The notes under the pieces were generated by a model. It saw only the letters and a program-made list of their open reading frames with translations. It made no database searches and was not told the origin of the DNA. Positions 47,874-58,175 of a stretch of 64,000 bases of DNA are shown piece after piece. A program made the translations under genes and the position numbers. Within the stretch, counting starts at the first letter, position 1. Every line of letters begins with the position of its first letter. Origin of the DNA: Vigna angularis (taxonomy: Eukaryota; Streptophyta; Magnoliopsida; Fabales; Fabaceae); the NCBI RefSeq assembly GCF_016808095.1, contig NC_068974.1, positions 33,511,090 through 33,575,089 of the forward strand, in the 5' to 3' direction.

Positions 47874-48283
47874 ATGATGAAAAGTAACAGAGTTGCAATT
47901 TTGGTGATGATTATGTTGGGTTTTGCGCAAATTAAAAGTATTGAGGCAAAAGCCTCTTGTGCTTCGCTATGTGCTTTACTATGTCTTGTTTCAGAAGGCC
48001 CATTTCCAGTATGTTTTTTTGACTGTATTCAAAAATGTAATAAAGTGCCTATCAGTGCCTACAATTGTATTGCAAAGTGTGGCGTGAACAAGACAATCAC
48101 TGTTACTATTGGTACTTATCTTTTGATGAAATTCACATTTTCTTCAATGTTTTTATTGTTTGTAATTGAACTAATTATCCTTTTCATCTCATTTACAATG
48201 GCTTTTGTGTATCAGATGATCGTGGTGACGTGACTGATGTGGTTGATTCTTGCTTGCGAAACTGTCCAAACTTGGAAGAGTAG
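47874..48283 (+). CDS. CRP-7: secreted cysteine-rich peptide, two exons
   Basis: Exon 1 is 47874-48111 and exon 2 is 48216-48283, with a 104-base GT-AG phase-1 intron. The upstream ATG is lost (ATA) and a one-base deletion puts it out of frame, which confirms the ATG at 47874 as the start. The precursor is 101 residues with a 25-residue signal peptide ending Ile-Glu-Ala. Cysteine spacing equals CRP-6, while most residues between the first six cysteines differ from it. Exon 2 begins Asp-Asp-Arg-Gly and ends Leu-Glu-Glu. As in CRP-6, the intron is open in frame with hydrophobic codons. TTTAAAT lies at 47796-47802. Last intact member of the array. Confidence 0.87.
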
Positions 48284-49205
48284 TTCATTGCTTACTTGTA
48301 AACAATATATTCCAGAGCACATTTAGACATTTTATTTATGTATGTATAAAATTACGAAAAAATAAATTCTATAATAATTTGTGCTCTATTTCCTCTTGAT
48401 TTTAAAATATTAACGAGAAATTTTGGTTACTTATCATTTGATCTTATTTGAATTTTGAACATGATTTTACAAATAGATGATAACGTTTTAAAATTTTGGT
48501 CAAAACGAGGCTTTTTTGTTGTTAATGAAGAGGAAATATATTTATAAAAGACTATTTGATGTTTAAGTTTATAAAAGAATTTAAAATATTTATAAATATA
48601 AGAAGTATGAATGATTATAAAATAAATACTATTTAAAGCATACTAATTGTATTTATATATAGATCATGAATCTATATTTTTATTAAAATAATATTTACAT
48701 AAAATAAATAATAATATAATTTATAATAACAAAATGATAAATAATAAATGTAATGCCAAATTATTAAGATTATGTAGATATTATTCAAATAAACGTGAGT
48801 TTAGGTTATTCTATAATTATAAGGTTTAATAGATCTTCTTGATGATCATATTGATTAGTTTCTCGATCCAATTATTAGGTTATTCTTGGATGATCATATT
48901 TATTAGGTTATTCTATAAAAAGATTGATTCTCGATCCAATTTGAATTGCAATAGTCATTTTAAAAATAAAGCTTCAATATAAATAAATCAAAGCATTTTG
49001 AATGATGCTTGAACAATTATTTTTATATCAATTGATTTAGTTAATGAAAACGAGATTTATATATATATAAAAAAAACATACCCGAATCTCATTGTATGAA
49101 GTTAAATAAGTTTAATGTCCAGAAATAATATTTAAACTTTAAGTCTTATAGAGTAAAAGATAAAATGCAATTAAGAAAATAACATTATCAATTAACAATT
49201 AAATT
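48284..49205. other. AT-rich 3' flank of CRP-7
   Basis: The first part is CRP 3'UTR (CATTCCAGAGCACA-type). 48985-49200 resembles 51490-51660, indicating a local duplication around the LTR insertion site. No other gene was seen. Confidence 0.5.
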
Positions 49206-51409
49206 TATATTGTAAGACCCATAAAAAAAAATATTTACCTTAATAGTAATAAATTTCTTTGTGAATGGAAAATATAATAAGTTTATAAAATGTGGAAAGA
49301 TTAATAAGAAATTTTGGTAGCTTAATTTGTAAGACTCATGAAAAATATTTATAATAGTAAATTTTAGCATTTTATTAGTAATAATAATTTTAATGGATAG
49401 AAAAATGTAAATTTTGGATATAAAATTATAGTAATTTTAGAAGGAGAGGTTCAAATTTTTGGTAACTTATTTAGTAAATTTTTTAAATTGAATAGTAAAA
49501 AGTGAATAGTAAATAGTAAAAAGTGAATAGTAAATAGTAAAAAATGAATAGTAAAAATAAATTTTCAATGAGGATTTCTTAGCATGGAAGAAAGTAGTAG
49601 GTAGAAACTAGGATCAGATTTGGTGAGTAAATGGTTAAAATATTATTTTTTAAATAATATTAAAATAATAAATAATATTAAAATATTAATGAATAGTAAA
49701 TTTTTTTACCTATAAATAGCCATGGGAGGGAAGGGTATTTTGCACCAAGAAAAGAGGAATCAAGTGAGAGCTTGAGAAATAGAGAAGAAAGAGCTAGGGA
49801 GAAATTTTTAGTTGCAAGAAGAGTAGAGGTTCTGAAGGGTTTCGGGGAAATAAATTCAGATCAAGAGGAATCTGGAATAGAGGTAGGGGAGCTAATCTTT
49901 CTAAGCTTTTATATTATGATTTAGTACTGTTTTATTACTATTCATGTCTTGAAATTATGTATGAATATTGTTAATGCTTACTGTATGTTTATCTATATTG
50001 ATATTCGGTGTAAATATTATATGCTGTTGTTTTGAATCTGTTAATAAGAAATTTGTTAAAAACTAGTTGAGGAACACTTTGGCTAAGGAAAGACTTGGTA
50101 CTTAAGTTGTCCATTGTGACGCACCTCTCTTTCCTGGAAGTCTCCTCGACAAGTTTTTAACTTAAATCTTGTGTACAGATTATGTACTGTTAAATTATCA
50201 TGTAATATATCTTGTTGGAATATATTCAGTTTGTATGATTTCTGAAATGATTGAAGTTTATTTGATTTGAATTTATGCATCTGAACATGTATGAATATTA
50301 TGGGGAAATGTCGTAAGGGTATAATATGAGTCGAGGAATGTGAGTATGGTATGAGTCTCGCGGAGAGATTCTGTAATGTCATGGTATGTGTATGAGGATT
50401 ATGGGTAGATTTCGTAATGGTATAATATGAGTTAAGGAATGTGAGCATTGTATGAGTTTCGTGGAGAGATTCTGTAATGACATGGTATGTGCGTATATGT
50501 TGATGTTGAGGGTCATGAAGTTGGAGGTTATCCTGATACTCTAATAATCAATCAGTCTCAAGTAGAGAATGATGAATTATGTGGTGAGAGGGGCAGGAGG
50601 TCCTGGTCTATGTGCCGGTTTAGGACATAGTGAGGGGACTAACCTTGTGAATGGTATGGAGGGCAGAATGTCCTGGTCTATGTGCCGGTTTAGGACATAG
50701 TGAGGGGACTAACATTATGAATGGTATGGAGGGCAGAATGTCCTGGTCTATGTGCCGGTTTTGGACATAGTGAGGGGACTAAGAATGACATCACAAGTGA
50801 AAAACCTTCCGTTGTATCGCTCATCAACATATCGTTGGGATAAGTGCCTATTGAATATCGTGGGGATAAGTGCCTATTGGGTATTGTGGAATGAGTGTTT
50901 ATTTGGGTATTGTGGGATGAGTGTCTATTGGGTATTGTGGGATGAGTGTCTATTGGGTATTGTGGGATGAGTGTCTATTAGGTATTGTGATGTTTATTAG
51001 GTATTACGGGACGAGTGTCTAATAGGAATTGTGGTATGATGGTATGAGGGTGTCTGACATAATTTATATGATGTTTGTAACGAAGTAATTATGCATGATT
51101 TGTTGCATGTTAGCTCACCCTACTTGTTTGTGTTTGTGTATGTGCGATGATCGTATAATTCGTTATACGGGAGTAGATGAAGGAATGTCGTTTGATCCAG
51201 TGACGATGTTTGACGTTGCCGCTTAGTCGTTTTAGGAGTTCTATTTGTCATTAGTACGTTAAAATACTCTGCTACGTTTAAGTTTAAAATTCTGTAGCTA
51301 ATTTGAGGATGACTGTAATCCTTAATACTCTTAACTGCTTTCACATATTATGCATGATGACGTCCTTTCTATATATGCATGACGTATATTTTTGGGACGT
51401 TACATATAT
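49206..51409 (-). mobile_element. Solo LTR (2194 bp), minus orientation
   Basis: LTR 49211-51404 starts TGTAAGACCCATAAAAAAAA and ends TTTTTGGGACGTTACA, flanked by TATAT on both sides. It is the same family as the LTR at 26524-29362, in the opposite orientation. It has three copies, rather than two, of the unit of about 76 bases around CATAGTGAGGGGACTAA (50600-50785), and a run of TGGGATGAGTGTCTATTGGG units (50850-51020). An extra segment of about 120 bases at its left end is followed by a second TGTAAGACTCATG at 49330, which aligns better with the other copy's end. No internal domain is attached. Confidence 0.87.
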
Positions 51410-52934
51410 TATATCATAGTAATGAATTAATTGTGAAATATTTCGGTTCACCACGATCATTCAAAATTAAATCTCTAGAAACAATAATTTCTTGAAATAT
51501 TATTTTTATATCAATTGATTTAGTTAATGTAAACGAGATTCTAGTAAAATAAACATACTCGTATATCGTTGGTATGAATCCAAGTAAGTTTAATGTCCAA
51601 AACTAATATTTAAACTTTACGTCTTATAAATTAAAGGAAAAGCTCAATTAACAATCAAAAACATAGTAATGAATTAATTGAAAATTATTTCCCTTCAGAA
51701 AGATCATTAAAATATAGATATATGGGACAATAATAATTTATTAGAGGCAAATAATAATAAGTATACTACTATAATAAAAATACAAATGAGTATTATTTTC
51801 AGCTAAATAGTCATAATATTTTTTGGACACACAATATTTTTAATAAAACCTTGACTATTGGTTGGAACTCACTTATTTATTATTAAAATCTTGATTAGTA
51901 TTTGGAGTTCAATCACTGTTTACTAAGATTAAGTATTTTTAGAAATATAGTCACTTTTGGTTAATCAATTAAGCATTGTTTAAAATGTAATTACTTTTAA
52001 CTAACTCACTAAATATTGTTTGGAATGTAATTATTTTTAGCTAAAAGCAAAAGGTTTGCAAAGAAAGTAATGCAAACTATCACTAAACTTTTAACTAAAA
52101 AGGATGTTTCATTTTAAGAAAGATATGAAATTGGTTCAATCTTTTAGGTTGCTCTCGAAAATGAATATAGTTCTATCTCACAACTACGAAAGCTAAGGAG
52201 ACATACGATCTTGTGTTTGTTCATTGTTATTGCCACTAAAAAAAATTTAAATTTATCAATGATCATTATCCATTATTATTTTTTAACAAACAAGAATTCA
52301 TCAGTAAAAGTACTGTAAGTAAGATTTACTAATAGATTTTGTCAATTATTACTAAATGATGAATCTACCAATAACTATCGACCAATATATCTTTTAGTAA
52401 TTACAAACAGATATATTATTTCATAATTATTTATTTGTTTTTGTACTAATTATTTGATTGCTTATATTTTAATGGTTTAAAAACCTATTTTGTCTCCAGT
52501 TTTGTTAAATAATGTCAATTTAGTCTCTCATTTTAAAAGTGTATGAAATTGATCTTCACTTAATAAAGTTTGGATCAATATCGTTTTTTCCGTTCAATAT
52601 GCACAAGGACGTTAGCTTTTTTTTTTCTCTGTATTATGCTCCTCTGAATTCGTCTAAACAGAATAACTTTTTCTATTTGTTAAATAAATTTTAAATTTAA
52701 AAATCAAGTATTATTCTCTCTCCTCTGCTCCTATAATCACAAGAGCTGTTTGTGAGTCGAATCAATATATGAGCAAACTTCACATGACAGATATCATGGC
52801 TTGAGTTCCAATATTTCATGGACACGTAACAACAAACAAATATAAAAAGAAAGAAAAACTAAAATCTCTAGCAGAGGAGGGAAAAATCAAAGAGCATGAG
52901 GGAAAAATCAAAGCTTTGACACTGTAGTAATGCA
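51410..52934. other. Displaced 3' flank of CRP-7 and unassigned DNA
   Basis: 51430-52070 is the counterpart of the CRP-6 3' flank, pushed away from CRP-7 by the solo LTR. 52080-52930 shows no gene. Confidence 0.55.
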
Positions 52935-55900
52935 TTTGTGTTTAGAACCGTCAAGTAAGCCCTTTTAATAAGATTTGGCCCTAGCCCACGTGGATTGGGG
53001 TCAAAAAAACCCACAGGGCCAAAAACAATCATTCACTAAAAAAGCCCACATGGCTAAAAGCCCCTAAAGCCCTATGGGTCAGGGTCAGTCCATGGGTTTT
53101 CCTTTTTACAAAATTTTATATACAGAAACATAAAATTATTGAAAGATACTGTGAAAGAATCTTCTAAAACAATCTCACCTATTTGAACCTATTTTAACAT
53201 TAGATACTGTGAAAGAATTCATTGAAAAGTAACTTCCATTTTGAACCTCCTGGACACCATAATTGACAGGGAGAAGAATCACCAACCCAACAAAAGAACC
53301 CATTGAAAAAACCTTAATGCTGCAAACACAAAAATAATAGTAAATATAAACATAAGAATAAAATAGTAAAATTAAGCAAAATACAATAATGGCAGCGTTT
53401 TTATTACACTGCATCATCATGAATGTTAAACATTGGATAATGTACAAAACTACTTTAAGAAAATTAAGATAGTAATTTGTTATTCTATAAGATAAACCTT
53501 TGCCCAAAAGATAAAACTTGTTTTGACCAAAAGATAAAACTTTCACCTTTGCCTGATGTTTGTTCCACTCCATCACAGTTTTGCATGTATAGAAATGAAG
53601 CAAATCAAATCTATAATAAAACTTGCATGTAGATTTCGCTACAAGTAATCACAATAACCAAATCATGCAATAACAGATGAATTGTAGTTTATTAAAAATA
53701 GCTAATAGAAACTCAATCAATAAAGTACCGTTAAGAAGTATGTGCACTGCAACGCCACAATAATATTCACATCCATGCAAGTAAACTTTCAATTTTATTC
53801 TTTTGCATTTTCAACTTCTTTAGAGATTTTTATGAGGGCATCATAAAATATAAATATTTGCATTAGCCATAGAATCTGAATAATACACCAAATGCTGGGA
53901 TATCTTAGAGCCAAAACCCGCCCAAACCATTCTCACTTCGAAAACAATCAAACGCAGTTAATCATAGAGTGACCCATTGATTCTGGAAAGCCCAAAACAG
54001 TGACAATATGGAGAAAAGGAAATGAGTGAAAGGGAAGTACCTGAGACAAAGTCAAATGAAACATCCTTTATTCAATGTTGAAGACTTTCAACATCTTCTA
54101 AAAGTTTAGACTCATCACTTCTCTCATGACCAAAAATATCTTCAACAATTTCATCTATCAAGCAATTGAAATACAATCAAACAACTAGTCTATAATTAAT
54201 AATTTAATGTAAAGTAATTTTAAAAATAATAACATATACACTCACCGCTAGGATTTTCAGAAAATCCATATAGCCAATTTTGAGTACAAATCAACATTTG
54301 CACGTGCCCAGGAAGAATGGAGCTTCTATATTTCGAAAGTACACGCCCACCTTTGCAAATATATCCCTCATAAGTAACTGCAGTCCAAACATCAGATGTT
54401 AAACAAATTCTATTAGGAATCCTAGACATCATTTCCTTAACTTTATCCTTCTGTTCAAGGTATTCCTTTTCCACATCTGAAACAGTAGTGTTCCTACATT
54501 TCATGTCAACATTAGGATTAATGTATTTTATTCATTCTCTAATTCCTTCATATTCGACAAAATTATAAGGAAGACTATGTTTAATTATGGCTCTTGCAAG
54601 TAACTTCTGATGAATTTTTTGATTGATTTTTCAGATCCCAAACTTTCCTTGTTGGTAAAGATCCACATCTAAGTTTGCAATACTTCTACATGCATTGACA
54701 TGCCGACTTAAATGTGAAGTTCCATAATTGTTTTTAGTAACAGGATGTTTTCCAACTTTGTAGTTATTGCCACAATACTTACATGCAACCTTTTCAATGC
54801 CATCCTCATCTTTTCCTATTTTTGTGAAAAAATTCCAAACATTTGACACTTCTTTTTTATTGGTGGTAGCACTCTCAGATGGACCAGGAGTTTCAGATGC
54901 AAGATCATCAACCAAAGTTAAAGGATTACTCTTAAGGTGGTCCATATTTAAAAGCTATTGCACACAACTGCATAGATAAATGAAAATTATTTTTAAATAG
55001 GTCTTTCTTCTATAGAACTTTATGAAACATTAATGTAAGTCCTATAAAACTAAGAATAAATTTATAAATATATACAACTCATCTTTCAGCTAAACACACT
55101 AGGTGAGAAATGGATAATGATACTGCCTAATGGTTCATGTGTTAGTCTTTCTTACAGAAGATCGTACAAAAAATCAAATTAATTTTGTACCCTTCCAATT
55201 AGATTAGCCAAAGATAAAGCTATATCATGTTAGTTTAGCATCTAATACTATTCGGAACTTTCAAAGAAGAAAAAAGTAATGACCTTTGTAATTGAATAGC
55301 GGCAGAATTATTGAAAGAAATAAGAATTTAGCACAAGAAAGTTTAATTAAAAATGATGATAGGGGAAATAAGATTTTGTATTCATACCTTCTGCTTCTGC
55401 GACCAAATTGGTCCTCTCACTTGACTAAATTGACCCTTCTTCAATCTGCACAATCTCCTTCTCTATTGTCACAAACCTATTTAGAACTTTTGGAGTGCTT
55501 ATAAATCTAACAAACCTATTGAAAATGAACCAAAACAGACAAACAACATCGGTCTTATAAAATCATTCCACGTGATTATAACCTGCACACAAGTAATTAA
55601 AGAAGGCTAAACATTCTAATCCAATTTATCTTGGTCTGATCTAAAAGCAGTTCATATTTATAAAAGAAAAGATGAAGTGAATCTCTTTCCATAAGAAACA
55701 ATTCCTCAAATCTATGCAAGTCTGGAGAGTTGTAAATTCCTGTGCAGCACGATAATTTTTGTGGCACAAAACTCAAGTCTTTTTGTTTGCAGCATACTTT
55801 CTGAGAGTATCTTAGCTTTTGACACAACTTGGAAAATTCATCATTATGTGTGTTCAGATTACAAAAATAAAGGGTTAAAGAAAATAGGCTAAGCATGCAC

Positions 55901-56992
55901 CTTGGATTAACTGACATGAACATTTTATCATAAAGCAAAACTAGAGCAAGTTTTATCACTTCTTTTGTTTTGTTCTTTGTCTGTGAAACTAATCAATCTC
56001 TTTTTAACAGAACAGAGTCATTAATGAATTTTTATTGTGGCATGTAGAGAAAAAATTATTTTCATCATTGCTTTTTATCTTAATTTTCTTATCATGTGTC
56101 TATTTTTCATCATTAATCTATTTATAGAAGAAAAAAAGTCATCATATTTTTCTTATTTTTGTAAGTATAAAAGTTGCTGAATGTAGGATCTGCATAGATG
56201 AGCTGACTGACAGAAACAGTAGATGCTTGATCCTCTCTCAGTGCTACTTACTGGGATGGCAAAGAAGTTTATTCAAATAATCTTGCAAACTTTCAATGAC
56301 GTTTAACTCAAATTTAAAATAAAATTTCTACTCACGGGCAACAATAACTGGACAAGCAGTGTTCACAACATACATTTTATAGATACTTCAGAATTATAGT
56401 TAGTAATCATTCAATCCAACTCACTATCAAAATCAGAAATCACATTCCGTTCGAACATATTCTACATCTTCATACTAACATATTACAAATTCAACATTTA
56501 AAAGTTAAGCTAAAAAATATATATATACTTACCTTCAATGGAGGGTCTAATTCAAAAGGGGTTTTGATTGGTGGAGATTGTTCCGAGAAGTTGGGTTTTT
56601 TACAGTGATTGCTTGATTGTAGAAGGCAACGATTGGTCATGCTTGTTCAAGATGTTGGGATCATGGGGGAGTGTTCTCTGCATTTGAGCTTGGGATTTTA
56701 GAGATTGAAGTAGGTTTGTGCTTGTAAGAGAATGATCAGGGAAGAAAGTTCGTGAGAGATGTGAAAGAAATGATGCCAGAAGAAGGAGTTGTGAGAGTGC
56801 GTGAAAACTATTGTTTGGGGTGAAGGGGCTGACCCGGCCCTAACCCAATATCAATCTCTTTCATAGGGCTTTTGGGGCCAGGGGCTATGAAAAAGCTCCC
56901 TGAAACGTGGGCCAAGAAAATGGGGCTTATTTTAAAGAAGGGTCAGGGCTGGCCTTGAGGTTTCAAATTAAAATGACAGCTCTATTTGTGTT
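52935..56992 (-). mobile_element. hAT transposon, decayed, with 8-bp target duplication
   Basis: The element spans 52943-56984, flanked by TTTGTGTT on both sides (52935-52942, 56985-56992), the 8-bp duplication typical of hAT elements. Termini are TAGAACCGTCA and, in complement, TAGAGCTGTCA. Subterminal regions at both ends are rich in GGGCC/GGCCC motifs, with several extra inverted GGGGCTTTTAG-like segments. The minus strand carries pieces of a BED-finger transposase (see 54077-54945). At about 4.0 kb most of the catalytic region is missing, so it is non-autonomous today. Confidence 0.9.
54077..54945 (-). pseudogene. hAT transposase relic with BED zinc finger
   Basis: From 54945 downward on the minus strand the frame encodes a BED-type zinc finger: Val-Trp-x-Phe-Phe-x-Lys, Cys-Lys-Tyr-Cys, then Ser-His-Leu-x2-His-Val-x2-Cys. 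After a stop near 54631 and another around 54525, it continues as the start of the catalytic core: Phe-Val-Glu-Tyr-Glu-Gly-Ile-Arg, then Arg-Ile-Cys-Leu-Thr-Ser-Asp-Val-Trp-Thr-Ala, and Glu-Gly-Tyr-Ile-Cys (about 54360). Everything after that point in the RNase H-like fold and the dimerisation domain is absent. A short acidic tail-like frame at 54077-54160 could be a leftover 3' exon. It cannot make an active transposase. Confidence 0.8.
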
Positions 56993-57142
56993 GTATATAA
57001 TATATAATTATCATTATCCATATAATAAACATGACTGGTATGTTTGTACTGGAACCAAAATAAAAAATAATTAATTATTGATTATACTCGATAAACGATG
57101 AAGAAAAAGTGGTTTTGAAACAGTAACTAAGGTAAGAAGAGA

Positions 57143-57300
57143 GACTTACACGAGCATCGAAGACAAAGTGATCGAAGCCCTTCCATTGGTCAATATCATA
57201 GGCTGTGAAGTGCTTGCAACACACAGTGAAGAGGGCTGCTTCTTACCTTTCCGCACTACAAACCAGTGATTGCCATTGGCCTGCTCACCTTGCAGTTTCC
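57143..57300 (-). pseudogene. Fragment of a GH3 beta-xylosidase-like gene
   Basis: On the minus strand the sequence reads [15 protein letters not shown], then Phe-Val-Phe-Asp-Ala-Arg. It ends exactly at a GTAAGT donor (complement at 57144-57149). This is the CCKH(Y/F)TAYD motif of plant beta-D-xylosidase/alpha-L-arabinofuranosidase enzymes, including the Lys-His pair of the GH3 active site. The upstream part (to about 57300) needs a frame change, and no neighbouring exons are found. It is a one-exon relic just outside the hAT element. Confidence 0.65.
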
Positions 57301-57484
57301 CTCTTCTTTACTCCAGCATTGGTAAGTTCTATAACATTTTTATTTTAAATTGTACTTTCTATATCAAAATTCATATAAGTAATCATAAAAAATATAATCA
57401 ATTGAAATTATTCAACTGAGAATTTGGTATTTATATAAGTTTCTTTGTATAACAATATTGCTGGTCATTTGTTTATACATTACT
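57301..57484. other. Short AT-rich spacer
   Basis: Nothing recognised between the GH3 relic and the MITE. Confidence 0.5.
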
Positions 57485-57784
57485 GCCTTGTTTTCTTGAA
57501 TGGATTTGAGGGAGAATAATTGAGGGGACTTAATAGAATTTGAAGATAAATTTTTTTATCGTTTATTTGAATGAATTTGAAAATAAATGAGAGTAAATTT
57601 GGAAGTAAAGTTTGTGAGAATTAGTATAGGATTTTATTGACGTAACAAATTAAAAAAATTTACTTCTAAATCCACTCTCATTTACCTCTAAATTGACTCA
57701 AATAAACGACAAGAAAATTTATCTTCAAATCCTCTCAAATCTTTTCGATTACTCTCCCTTAAATCCACTCAAAAGAACAAGATC
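57485..57784. mobile_element. MITE, family M1 copy 2
   Basis: The left arm (CTTGTTTTCTTGAATGGATT) pairs with the right arm (CCACTCAAAAGAACAAG). The interior carries the same GAGAGTAAATTTGGAAGTAA and complementary CTCTCATTTACC arms as the copy at 17304. Length is about 295 bases. The target duplication is uncertain. Confidence 0.7.
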
Positions 57785-57857
57785 ACATAACATCTTGATT
57801 CAGTTTTCTCATAACAACATCGTAAAGAAATTCTTCGCTACACATACATTCACCAGA

Positions 57858-57864
57858 TATATAT

Positions 57865-57906
<42 letters not shown>
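57858..57906. repeat. AT microsatellite
   Basis: Imperfect then perfect AT repeats; the Tyr-Ile open frame across it is an artefact. Confidence 0.85.
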
Positions 57907-57911
<5 letters not shown>

Positions 57912-57986
57912 AAAATTGTGGAGTAATTTAAAGACTAAAAGGTTATTTAGTCTGATTATCTTTTCTGAAAATTAACTGGGAAACAT

Positions 57987-58175
57987 TTGAAGAACGAAGA
58001 TGGAGGTTGGGGACTGCACACAGAAAGTCACAGCACCATGTTTTGCACTGCACTTAATTATATATGTTTGCGAATTCTCGGAGAAGGACCCAATGCTTGT
58101 GCTAACGCAAGAAAGTGGATTCGCGATCATGGTGGTGTAATGCATATACCTTCATGGGGGAAATTCTGGCTTTCA
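57987..58175 (+). pseudogene. Oxidosqualene cyclase (beta-amyrin synthase-like) exon relic
   Basis: The frame encodes Asn-Glu-Asp-Gly-Gly-Trp-Gly-Leu-His-x-Glu-x-His-Ser-Thr-Met-Phe-Cys-Thr-Ala-Leu, then Leu-Gly-Glu-Gly-Pro, Ala-Arg-Lys-Trp-Ile and Pro-Ser-Trp-Gly-Lys-x-Trp-Leu-Ser. This is a signature stretch of plant triterpene synthases (about residues 150-220 of roughly 760). It ends at a GT donor at 58176. A few residues normally lying between Gly-Pro and Asn-Ala-Cys are missing. No other exon of this large gene is present nearby, so it is an isolated relic or captured exon. In a functional gene the product would cyclise 2,3-oxidosqualene. Confidence 0.8.

Noticed and set aside
50083..50448. 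121-codon minus-strand frame
   Set aside because: Lies wholly in a solo LTR and follows its internal repeats.
53175..53603. 142-codon minus-strand frame, the longest in the window
   Set aside because: Lies inside the decayed hAT element, has no transposase motif and an irregular, AT-driven composition.
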